DNA of 20,327 nt. Source: Treponema sp. UBA1793. GTDB taxonomy: Bacteria > Spirochaetota > Spirochaetia > Treponematales > Treponemataceae. The position numbers and the translations under genes were made by a program. The notes below the pieces were generated by a model. That model saw nothing but the letters and a program-made list of their open reading frames with translations, ran no database searches and had not been told where the DNA came from. This document shows positions 1-6,856 of this stretch, piece by piece. Positions within the stretch are counted from its first letter, which is position 1. The number at the start of each line of letters is the position of its first letter. The stretch is from the NCBI GenBank assembly GCA_002314445.1, contig DCFX01000075.1, positions 1 to 20,327 of the forward strand, read 5' to 3'.

Positions 1-23
1 TATTAAACCCTCTGCACGAATAA

Positions 24-56
24 ACGTACAATTTACACCTATAACAAATTGTACGT
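24..56. repeat. Perfect 11-bp inverted repeat upstream of the toroid gene
   Basis: ACGTACAATTT (24-34) and AAATTGTACGT (46-56) are exact reverse complements separated by 11 bases. Neither side has a convincing T-run, so an operator for a dimeric regulator is more likely than an intrinsic terminator. It lies about 70 bp upstream of the start at 125. A weak promoter-like TATACT at 90-95 lies between them, with no good -35. The gene upstream is outside the window, so the repeat could belong to it instead. Confidence 0.55.
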
Positions 57-124
57 ACCGGAAAAACACATATTGCGGTAAAAACGGTGTATACTACAGG
101 TAATATGTTACAGGGGGATGTTAT

Positions 125-1141
125 ATGAAAGAATGGAAAGAGTATCTAAAAAAAGATCCCGTTTCCCGACTTCTGGAAAGCGACTCTCCATCAATAAGAT
201 ATTTCACGCTGACAGAACTCCTCGGAAAACATGCGGATGATGAAACAGTTATCAGGGAAAAGAACGCAATCAGTTCATCTGCTTTAGTCACAAAAATTCT
301 TGGTGCACGGAATTCTGACGGGTACTGGGGAAAGACACATGAATCAATCAGGCGTTTTTCAGGTACGCTGTGGCAGCTCATGATACTGCTCGAAACAGGC
401 TTTGATCCGTCACTTCCCGGTATGCAGAAAGCTGCAGAATATCTGCTTGACGTAAATTTCGACGGGAGCCAGGGAATGCTTGTATCGTGGAAAAAGACGC
501 CGCAGGTACCGTGCTATCAGTCTCAGATACTCTGGGTTGCAATCAAATGCGGGCTTTCCTCAGATCCGCGCGTAAAAACTGTCATCGGATGGATACGGGA
601 CAACGTAGAATTCCATGACGGTGATGATACGGTAAAAAATCCGGACGACATGTGTCTTGGGCGCCACACCTGTATTCGTGCAGCAGTCCCTCTCGTACAG
701 GCTCTGGCCGCAGTTCCCCAAGAATTGCGCGACGAAAAACTGAACACCCTGCTCCGCAGCGGGAACGAATTCCTGCTTATACATCACGTCTACAGACGCA
801 GCCACAATACGGGAAAATCAATAAGCCCCTACATGACGCGCCTGACGTTCCCGGGTTTTTATTATCCCGATATGCTCCAGATTCTGTACCTGCTTACCGG
901 TGAAGGAATATTCGATACACGGATGGAAGACGCAATAGAAGCTGTAAGAAAAAAACAGGATGCGGACGGCATGTGGAAACTGCAGAGGCAGTACAACGAG
1001 CGCAAACCCGGAGACACGTTTCCCGTTATTGCAGAATTCGGAGAAAAGGGAGAAGCAAACGAATGGATTACGCTCCGTGCGCTCTGTGTACTAAAAAGAT
1101 GGTATGAAAACGCCGGACAGCACGGAAATGCCTGTTACTGA
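125..1141 (+). CDS. Alpha-alpha toroid protein (prenyltransferase/squalene-cyclase-like fold)
   Basis: A 338-residue, probably cytoplasmic protein that looks like a single terpenoid-cyclase/prenyltransferase alpha-alpha toroid domain. Visible marks are QW-like turns, with NSDGYWGK at about 63-70 and QDADGMWKL at about 278-286, and a C-terminal EWITLRAL helix (313-320) typical of small bacterial toroid proteins. A cluster of cysteine and histidine (C130, C177, H181, C183) may bind metal, but that is only a guess. There is no signal peptide, and I cannot find the DxDD or DDxxD acid motif of true squalene or terpene cyclases, so cyclase activity should not be assumed. The start at 125 is supported by AGGGGG at 112-117. 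It stands alone, convergent with the esterase gene and with 48 bases between them. The fold call is fairly firm and the substrate is unknown. Confidence 0.7.
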   Translation: MKEWKEYLKKDPVSRLLESDSPSIRYFTLTELLGKHADDETVIREKNAISSSALVTKILGARNSDGYWGKTHESIRRFSGTLWQLMILLETGFDPSLPGMQKAAEYLLDVNFDGSQGMLVSWKKTPQVPCYQSQILWVAIKCGLSSDPRVKTVIGWIRDNVEFHDGDDTVKNPDDMCLGRHTCIRAAVPLVQALAAVPQELRDEKLNTLLRSGNEFLLIHHVYRRSHNTGKSISPYMTRLTFPGFYYPDMLQILYLLTGEGIFDTRMEDAIEAVRKKQDADGMWKLQRQYNERKPGDTFPVIAEFGEKGEANEWITLRALCVLKRWYENAGQHGNACY

Positions 1142-1189
1142 ACCATACATCTGCATTTCCTGTAACTGCCGGTCAAATCATTTTTATGC

Positions 1190-2131
1190 TCAGTTGTGCA
1201 CACCCTGCCTGAAGGCACGGATATATTCATCCCTTGTCCGCCTGCAGACTGGTGTCTCATTGGCAATTGCATCAAACCCATGATAGCATCCGGGATAAAG
1301 ATGGAATTCAACGGGAACACCCGCTCCGGCAAGCCGTGAGGCATATTCCATTACTTCATCCCTGAACGGATCAAGCTGTCCTACACAGATATACGCCGCA
1401 GGAAGCCCCGACAAATCTTCCGCCAGTGCCGGTACGGCATATGCGGGCGGATTTTTTTTAACATTTTCCGCTCCCAGATACATATCCCATGCAGTACGGT
1501 TATTCTCACGGTTCCATGCATGCGGCATAGTCTGCATCGTAAACTCATTGGCGGACAGGGTTCCGCAGCGGCTGTCAAGCATGGGATACAGCGGCAGCTG
1601 GAACTTTACGGCAGGACCGTTTCTATCCCTGGCAGCCAGTGCAAGGGCTGCGGTCAGTCCGCCGCCTGCGCTCGGACCGCCTATACCGATGCGGGAAGGA
1701 TTGATGTGCAGCGAATCTGCACTGGCTGCAATCCACCGCAAGGCTGCGTAACAGTCTTCAATTGCGGCGGGATACGGATGTTCCGGTGCAAGCCGGTAGT
1801 CTGCAGAAACGACTATGCAGTCCGCCTTTTCTGCAAAAAGTTCACACATTGCGTCTTCGCCGTCCGGACTGCCGAGAACATATCCGCCTCCATGCATCCA
1901 CAGAAGCGCAGGCAGCCTGTCATTGCAGGTAGAAACAGGCCCATATATTTTTACGTAAATTTCCGATTCAGCCCCCTGAATTTTCCGTGTTGTAATGACA
2001 ATTCCCGGTGTATGCTCAAGAACCGGTGCAGGCAGATTTCTGGCTGCCTCAAAGTTATTTTCCAAATCGAGGAGCGGAGAGCCTTTTAATATCGGTTTTA
2101 ACTCATCAAGCACATCATCTTCTGTCAACAT
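1190..2131 (-). CDS. Alpha/beta hydrolase, hormone-sensitive lipase (HSL) family esterase
   Basis: A 313-residue alpha/beta hydrolase with the full HSL set. The oxyanion motif H-G-G-G-Y is at 80-84, the nucleophile S154 sits in a G-P-S-A-G elbow, the acid is D254 in GQLDPFRDE, and the base is H284 in the YHGF segment. HSL enzymes hydrolyse short acyl or acetyl esters. The elbow has proline where most members have aspartate (GDSAGG), a small deviation that leaves the triad intact. No signal peptide is visible, so it is probably cytoplasmic. The start is supported by AAGGAAG just upstream. It is the last gene of the ABC importer operon, 61 bases after the MalG-type permease, and an AT-rich palindrome (2145-2161) lies in that gap. 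Inference: it removes acyl groups from an imported acylated sugar or glycoside. Confidence 0.85.
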   Translation of the reverse strand: MLTEDDVLDELKPILKGSPLLDLENNFEAARNLPAPVLEHTPGIVITTRKIQGAESEIYVKIYGPVSTCNDRLPALLWMHGGGYVLGSPDGEDAMCELFAEKADCIVVSADYRLAPEHPYPAAIEDCYAALRWIAASADSLHINPSRIGIGGPSAGGGLTAALALAARDRNGPAVKFQLPLYPMLDSRCGTLSANEFTMQTMPHAWNRENNRTAWDMYLGAENVKKNPPAYAVPALAEDLSGLPAAYICVGQLDPFRDEVMEYASRLAGAGVPVEFHLYPGCYHGFDAIANETPVCRRTRDEYIRAFRQGVHN

Positions 2132-2192
2132 ATTTTACTTCCTTATATTATTTAATAATATTATTTATAAACATCTTTCTTTTCCGGCTGTT

Positions 2193-3017
2193 TCACTTTA
2201 CTGCCCCGGCTGCAATCCCTTCGATAATATATTTTTGCAGAAAGAGGTATAAAAAAAGTACCGGGAGAAGCGTCATTATAAGGCCTGCCATCAAAGGTCC
2301 GTAATCAACACTGTATGAAGAGAAAAAGTTATATGTTGAAAGCGGCAGCGTCCTCAGGTTTGCAGACTGCAATATAAGGCTGGGGAGTAAATAATCGTTC
2401 CACAACCACAAAACATCAAGTACAATAACAGTCGCCAAAACAGGCGTAAGCAATGGCAAAACAATCTGGAAGAATATCCTGATTTTGGAAGCACCGTCAA
2501 TCGAAGCCGCTTCTTCCAGTGCAATTGGAATTCCCTTAATAAATCCATGAAATGTAAAAACAGCAAAAGGCGCGCCGAATCCCAGATACATAAAGAGCAG
2601 GGCCTGCCTGGAATTCAAAAAGCCGATGCTGCCGTATATGGTAACAAGAGGAATCATTACGACCTGAAAAGGGATGGTCATTGACGCCGTCATGATGAAA
2701 AACAGTACGGAATTTATGCGCCATTTGAAACGTGCAAATAAATACGCCGCCATAGACGAAAAAAGAATAATCAGGCATATGCCGGTGATTGTTATTACAG
2801 CCGAATTAAAAAATGCTGTCGGAAAGTTCATCGACTTATACGCAGTCACATAGTTTTTTAAACTCAATTGTATGCGGAATGACACAGGATTGCTTATGAA
2901 CTGCTGCGTAGTTCTGAATGAGTTGATAATGACTTCAATAAATGGAAACAGGAACGCAACCAGAAGTACGGACAATAGTAAATTCTTTACAATGGTGCCG
3001 CTGTTCTTTTTTTTCAT
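2193..3017 (-). CDS. Carbohydrate ABC transporter permease, MalG type (CUT1)
   Basis: A 274-residue inner-membrane permease with about six hydrophobic segments. The EAA cytoplasmic loop that docks the ATPase is clear: EEAASIDGASKIRIF, then a few residues on QIVLPLL, at about 168-190. A short cytoplasmic N-terminus before TM1 and a C-terminus ending soon after the last TM segment are typical of MalG-like subunits. Its ATG overlaps the TGA of the MalF-type gene by one base (TGATG at 3015-3019), which indicates translational coupling. GGAGG lies about 10 bases upstream. Partners are the upstream MalF-type permease and the lipoprotein binding protein. The substrate cannot be read from the sequence. 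Confidence 0.92.
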   Translation of the reverse strand: MKKKNSGTIVKNLLLSVLLVAFLFPFIEVIINSFRTTQQFISNPVSFRIQLSLKNYVTAYKSMNFPTAFFNSAVITITGICLIILFSSMAAYLFARFKWRINSVLFFIMTASMTIPFQVVMIPLVTIYGSIGFLNSRQALLFMYLGFGAPFAVFTFHGFIKGIPIALEEAASIDGASKIRIFFQIVLPLLTPVLATVIVLDVLWLWNDYLLPSLILQSANLRTLPLSTYNFFSSYSVDYGPLMAGLIMTLLPVLFLYLFLQKYIIEGIAAGAVK

Positions 3018-3895
3018 CAGGCTTCAACCTCCATTTTTTTCATTAAAAACGACTGGGTAAGGGCAATAGCCGCAACAACAATAAATAAAATTACGGCTTC
3101 TGCCTGCCCGACACCGTACTGGTTGGAAAGAAACGCTTTCTGCACTATGTGAAAGGAAGCAAGCTCCGTCGAACCGTAAGGCCCGCCGTTTGTCAATGCA
3201 AGGTTCAGATCATATGTTAAAAACGACCGCGACAGGGCAAGGAAAACGCATATTGTAATACTTGATACCGAAAGCGGCAGTATTATAGATGTTATTTTTT
3301 TGATGCCCCCGGCTCCGTCAATCTCCGCCGCTTCCAGCAAGTCTGACGGAATATTCACAAAGCCAGCAATATAAACAATCATGAGGTATCCGATCAGCTG
3401 CCACGAATTAACTATGACTAGCGCCCAGAAGGCCCTGCCCGTATCGGAAAGCCATGATGTCGCAAATAACGGCAGCCCGTACTTTCTGCCTATGTACGGA
3501 AGTACCTGTGAAAAAAGTATCTGCCATAAATATCCCAGTACCAGGCCGCCAATCAAATTGGGGGTAAAAAAACCGGTGCGCAGAACACTCTGCCCTTTCA
3601 TTCCCCTGTTGAGTGAGAGCCCCAGAAAAAAGGCTCCTGCATTTGAAAAAATCACACTGAAGAACGCGTATTTCAGCGTAAACCAGAGCTGCGATAAGTA
3701 CGACGCATCACTGAAAACCTGCTTATAATTTTTTAACCAGACAAATCTATGCTGTCCGCTGCTCATGTTCCAGTTTGTTAAAGTGAGATAAAATCCGAAT
3801 GCCAGCGGAACCAGAACGACTGCAAAAAAAACAAAAACAGCGGGTCCTCCGAAAAATAGAAAAGTGCCGATGTTTTTTTGTTTCTGTTTTACCAT
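3017..3895 (-). CDS. Carbohydrate ABC transporter permease, MalF type (CUT1)
   Basis: A 292-residue inner-membrane permease with six predicted hydrophobic segments. The EAA loop reads LLEAAEIDGAGGIKKITSI followed by ILPL, at about 190-215. The N-terminal TM segment and the following periplasmic LTNWN segment are typical of MalF/UgpA-like subunits. AAGGA lies 6 bases before the ATG. The gene follows the binding-protein gene by 86 bases, a gap that holds a strong hairpin (3929-3964), and it overlaps the MalG-type gene by one base. No ATPase gene is present, so the pair probably uses an MsmX/MsiK-like ATPase encoded elsewhere; that is inference from known CUT1 systems. Confidence 0.92.
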   Translation of the reverse strand: MVKQKQKNIGTFLFFGGPAVFVFFAVVLVPLAFGFYLTLTNWNMSSGQHRFVWLKNYKQVFSDASYLSQLWFTLKYAFFSVIFSNAGAFFLGLSLNRGMKGQSVLRTGFFTPNLIGGLVLGYLWQILFSQVLPYIGRKYGLPLFATSWLSDTGRAFWALVIVNSWQLIGYLMIVYIAGFVNIPSDLLEAAEIDGAGGIKKITSIILPLSVSSITICVFLALSRSFLTYDLNLALTNGGPYGSTELASFHIVQKAFLSNQYGVGQAEAVILFIVVAAIALTQSFLMKKMEVEA

Positions 3896-3928
3896 AGTAA
3901 ATCCTTGTATAGTAGTGAGCTAAAACGT

Positions 3929-3964
3929 GCACAGCAGATACCGGGTGATTTTTGTCTGCCGTGC
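3929..3964 (-). promoter_or_regulatory. Intercistronic hairpin between binding-protein and permease genes
   Basis: On the minus strand GCACGGCAGA pairs with TCTGCTGTGC over 10 positions, one of them a G-U pair, around a 16-base loop. It is followed by ACGTTTTAGC. It lies wholly in the 86-base gap after the binding-protein stop. In many importer operons such a structure protects the upstream mRNA or partly terminates transcription, so that binding protein is made in excess over permease. That role is inferred here. Confidence 0.6.
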
Positions 3965-3981
3965 TTTGTCAATTATTTCTG

Positions 3982-5310
3982 CTATCTTGCAGCTACAGAT
4001 TCCCAGTATGCAAGAAGTTCGTTTGTTAGTGACTGGCGGTCCGTTTTCCCTGCCAGATATTTCAGCATGGAATCTCCTGTCGCTGTATAATAATCAGCAG
4101 GAAGATACGTCATAACACCTATACTGATAGTCTTTCCCGACTGAATATATTTTGAAACCGCAGCAGACAGCACATTGTCACTTTTTACCGTGACTCCTTT
4201 ATAAGGCATGTTGAATCCCATCTTTGAAACTAATGCTGCCTGTCCTTCGGCACTGGTCAGCAGCCACTTGATAAAGTCAACTGCGGCAGCCTGCTGTTCA
4301 GGAGTCGAGCCGGAATTGTCTATGGCAAAAAGTTTTGGTTCACTTACCGGAATACGGGAATTGCCGTAATCATCAGGGCTATTGCTTACGGGAACGGGAA
4401 TAATACCGTATTCCCTGTCAATTCCTTCTAGACTTCCGATTTGGGACCACACCCAGTCTCCCATAAAAAAGAAAGCAACTTTCCCGGAAGCAAAGTCAAG
4501 ACAGTCCTTTGCGTAGTCGGCAACGAGCGGATCATTCTTCCTGTAGTTATATTTTTTCAGAAGATCAAAAGTATCAAGTAATCCGCTGTATATTGCATTT
4601 TTCCCCAAATCAACTTTTCCGTTTTCCATATCAGTTACAAACTGTACGTCCTTTGCAACGTCGGGAGATTGAAGCGCATATGCAAGAGTCAGATAATGTG
4701 CTCCCACAGACCAGTTTGCACCATGTATCATAACAGGCGGAACACCTGCCTGGGAAATTTTTTTAAATAAAGCCTCCAGATCATTTCTTGTCTTTATTGA
4801 AGACGGATCAAACGTCGTTCCGAGAGCAGTATCAACGACTCTTTTGTTGTACAGAAGTCCGTATCCCTGCACTGTATAAGGTATCCCGATAAGTTTACCG
4901 TCAAGCAGGGCAGAATCGACTGCATCCTGCTGCGAAATATTTTCAAAATAGTCCTTTTCAGAAGTTAAATCCATGAATTTATTTTTGTAGAGATAAATTG
5001 TGCCAATATCAAGATTTGCAAGTGTCGCCGGATTTTTCGATGCAATCAGTGACTGGAACTGCTGAATCTGCTGGCCGCCTATCGGAGTCGGAATAAGCGT
5101 AATGGTAACATTAGGATGTGACTGGTGATATACGTCAAACAGTTCCGAAAACTGGTTGTTTACTTCAGCAGAAGTATTGAAAAAAGTGAGTTTAATCTCT
5201 TTATCTGATGAATTCCTGCTTTTTGTGGAACCGGAGCTTTTAGTACACCCTGTAAATGAAAAAATACACAATAAATAAATTCCTGAAATCAGAAAGATCT
5301 GTCTCTTCAT
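3982..5310 (-). CDS. Extracellular solute-binding lipoprotein of a CUT1 sugar importer
   Basis: A 442-residue periplasmic-binding-protein family 1 protein. A lysine/arginine start and hydrophobic segment (1-19) lead into F-T-G-C with the lipidated cysteine at C22, so it is a membrane-anchored lipoprotein. The lipobox is loose (F at -3), as is common in spirochaetes. The rest resembles MalE/UgpB-like binding proteins: FFNTSAEVNNQFSELFDVY near the mature N-terminus, then the AFFFMGDWVWSQI segment at about residues 278-290 that is conserved in this class. AGGAGG at the ideal distance supports the start. It is the first gene of the importer operon and has its own predicted promoter (5334-5362). 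The sugar is unknown; the neighbouring aldolase and esterase hint at a hexose-based or acylated substrate. Confidence 0.92.
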   Translation of the reverse strand: MKRQIFLISGIYLLCIFSFTGCTKSSGSTKSRNSSDKEIKLTFFNTSAEVNNQFSELFDVYHQSHPNVTITLIPTPIGGQQIQQFQSLIASKNPATLANLDIGTIYLYKNKFMDLTSEKDYFENISQQDAVDSALLDGKLIGIPYTVQGYGLLYNKRVVDTALGTTFDPSSIKTRNDLEALFKKISQAGVPPVMIHGANWSVGAHYLTLAYALQSPDVAKDVQFVTDMENGKVDLGKNAIYSGLLDTFDLLKKYNYRKNDPLVADYAKDCLDFASGKVAFFFMGDWVWSQIGSLEGIDREYGIIPVPVSNSPDDYGNSRIPVSEPKLFAIDNSGSTPEQQAAAVDFIKWLLTSAEGQAALVSKMGFNMPYKGVTVKSDNVLSAAVSKYIQSGKTISIGVMTYLPADYYTATGDSMLKYLAGKTDRQSLTNELLAYWESVAAR

Positions 5311-5333
5311 ACATTCCTCCTAAGAATATATAA

Positions 5334-5362
5334 ATAGTAATCCATGAATTTGCATATGTCAA
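5334..5362 (-). promoter_or_regulatory. Predicted sigma-70-type promoter of the sugar importer operon
   Basis: Minus strand: TTGACA (5357-5362), a 17-base spacer, then TACTAT (5334-5339). The predicted start lies about 15-20 bases before the Shine-Dalgarno of the binding-protein gene. Confidence 0.7.
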
Positions 5363-5623
5363 CCGATTGATATAAAAAAACAGATATACTACACCAAAAA
5401 GAACTATCAGCGCTGACAAATAATTTTTCCGGTAAACATGTAAGCATATACACTGCTAAACACAGTAAAAGCCAACTGTAAACAATTTCAAGATAATCAG
5501 GCTTCTTAAAATATGTTACACGATTGACATTATTATGCGTATCGATACGGCAGGAGATGCAACAGGATTCCCACAGGGGCAGTAAACGGAAACAGCATTT
5601 CACCCTGCCCGCCGCCGGAGATG
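5363..5623. other. Divergent intergenic region between the importer and fda
   Basis: The full gap between the two start codons is 364 bases, with one predicted promoter at each end. The middle holds a perfect 10-bp palindrome TCAGCGCTGA (5407-5416), about 45 bp upstream of the importer -35, which could be an operator. It also holds an isolated TTGACA (5524-5529) without a good -10, and a possible GGGCAG/CTGCCC stem around 5574-5610. I do not recognise a riboswitch or a convincing small gene here. Confidence 0.4.
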
Positions 5624-5652
5624 TTGATTCGGCACACTTTTTCCGCTATGTT
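5624..5652 (+). promoter_or_regulatory. Predicted promoter of fda
   Basis: TTGATT (5624-5629), a 17-base spacer and TATGTT (5647-5652). The predicted start near 5659 would leave only about 16 untranslated bases, just enough to carry the GGAGGAG at 5661-5667. Confidence 0.45.
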
Positions 5653-5674
5653 TAAACAATGGAGGAGTAAAATT

Positions 5675-6562
5675 ATGAATGAGAAACAACTGGCTGTAAT
5701 GCACTCGGGAAAAGGGTTTATCGCTGCACTCGACCAGAGCGGCGGCAGCACCCCGAAAGCGCTTGCCGCATATGGAATTGAACCGGATTCCTATTCGTCA
5801 GAAGAGGAAATGTTTTCCCTGGTTCACGAAATGCGAACAAGGATGATAAAGAATCCCGCGTTTACAAGCGGACATATCCTGGGGGCGATACTCTTTGAGC
5901 GCACCATGGACAGCAAAATCGACGGAAAGTATACGGCCGATTTTCTGTGGGAAAACAAAGGCATCGTTCCTTTCCTGAAAATCGACAAAGGCCTTGCTGA
6001 TGAAGACAGCGGCGTACAGCTCATGAAACCAATGCCGGAACTCGATGAGCTGCTTGCCCGTGCAGTAAAACGGAATATATTCGGGACAAAAATGCGCTCG
6101 GTCATAAAGGAAGCTGATGCGGACGGCATAAAGAAAGTGATTGACCAGCAGTTCGAATATGCCATGAAAATTGCAGGGTATGGACTCGTTCCAATCATTG
6201 AACCGGAAGTGGATATCAATTGTCCCGAAAAAGCAGAAGCCGAAAAACTTATGCTTGCCGAAATAAATCTGCACATGAAGCAGCCCGGTATGAATATCAA
6301 AGTGATTTTTAAAGTGACAATTCCCGCCGTTCCTGATTTTTACGCACCGCTTATGGTTGATCCGCGCGTCGTACGGGTCGTCGCCCTGTCGGGAGGTTAT
6401 CCGAGGGATGAAGCAGATGAAAAACTTGCACAAAACCACGGACTTATAGCAAGTTTCTCCCGGGCCCTTTCAGAAGGCCTTTCGGCACATCAGTCGGAAG
6501 CAGAATTCACTGAAACGCTCAGGAAAACAGTAGAAGCTGTCTATACAGCATCCATAACATAA
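5675..6562 (+). CDS. fda: Class I fructose-1,6-bisphosphate aldolase
   Basis: A 295-residue cytoplasmic class I (Schiff-base) aldolase that cleaves fructose 1,6-bisphosphate to dihydroxyacetone phosphate and glyceraldehyde 3-phosphate. It matches the staphylococcal Fda type along its whole length: GKGFIAALDQSGGSTPKAL at 12-30, GAILFE at 70-75, KIDKGL at 102-107, IFGTKMRS at 135-142, LVPIIEPEV at 171-179, and V-I-F-K-V-T-I-P with the Schiff-base lysine at K213. VVRVVALSGGY and ASFSRAL near the C-terminus bind phosphate in the family. Length is normal. I chose 5675 rather than the in-frame ATG at 5621 because GGAGGAG ends 7 bases before it and family homology starts there. It is transcribed away from the importer operon and is followed by a terminator. 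Confidence 0.96.
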   Translation: MNEKQLAVMHSGKGFIAALDQSGGSTPKALAAYGIEPDSYSSEEEMFSLVHEMRTRMIKNPAFTSGHILGAILFERTMDSKIDGKYTADFLWENKGIVPFLKIDKGLADEDSGVQLMKPMPELDELLARAVKRNIFGTKMRSVIKEADADGIKKVIDQQFEYAMKIAGYGLVPIIEPEVDINCPEKAEAEKLMLAEINLHMKQPGMNIKVIFKVTIPAVPDFYAPLMVDPRVVRVVALSGGYPRDEADEKLAQNHGLIASFSRALSEGLSAHQSEAEFTETLRKTVEAVYTASIT

Positions 6563-6566
6563 AAAA

Positions 6567-6620
6567 CTGACGCACAGCAGGAAATAAGGAGGAGAAACCT
6601 GCAGTGCGTCAGCTATTTTT
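6567..6620 (+). terminator. Rho-independent terminator of fda
   Basis: CTGACGCAC (6567-6575) pairs exactly with GTGCGTCAG (6604-6612). After one A/A mismatch GCAGG pairs with CCTGC, leaving a 16-base loop. CTATTTTT follows at 6613-6620. It starts four bases after the fda stop. The loop holds GGAGGAG, a Shine-Dalgarno-like sequence with no gene behind it. Confidence 0.75.
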
Positions 6621-6747
6621 GAAAAGCAGAATCGGAGATACACATGAAAAGCAGAGATGTACAAGTTTGTGTACTCTTAATTTTTTTTCCGTAATTCAAA
6701 TACACCTAGAATATACCAAATTTTCAGCGCTATGATAATAAAAAAGT

Positions 6748-6776
6748 TGTTAGATAACAAATAATAATATCTAACA
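6748..6776 (-). terminator. Intrinsic terminator, probably for the aminotransferase operon (bidirectional)
   Basis: TGTTAGATA (6748-6756) and TATCTAACA (6768-6776) form a perfect 9-bp stem with an 11-base loop. On the minus strand it is followed by ACTTTTTT, a good U-tract about 80 bases after the aminotransferase stop. On the plus strand TTTTGTTATT follows, so it may also back up the fda terminator. A weaker ATGCGC/GCGCAT stem (6796-6825) followed on the plus strand by a T-rich run lies in the same gap. Confidence 0.6.
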
Positions 6777-6856
6777 TTTTGTTATTCCGAAGATGATGCG
6801 CCCGGAAAGTATTGCATTTGCGCATTCCCTTTTCTTTTTTATCCGCTCACTTTCCG

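Noticed and set aside
1520..2089. 189-codon plus-strand reading frame inside the esterase gene
   Set aside because: Antisense shadow of a gene with an intact catalytic triad; cysteine-rich, low-complexity composition and no start signal.
5307..5603. 98-codon minus-strand reading frame ending over the binding-protein start
   Set aside because: It covers the predicted importer promoter and Shine-Dalgarno, has no ribosome binding site and shows no recognisable family; a chance reading frame.
5521..5640. Possible riboswitch in the region before fda
   Set aside because: The GGGCAG/CTGCCC stem is short, no known aptamer core is recognisable, and the best fda promoter lies downstream of it.
6644..6694. 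16-codon plus-strand mini-gene after the fda terminator, with GGAGGAG upstream in the terminator loop
   Set aside because: The Shine-Dalgarno-like sequence is about 50 bases away and in a hairpin loop, and the peptide has no distinctive features.
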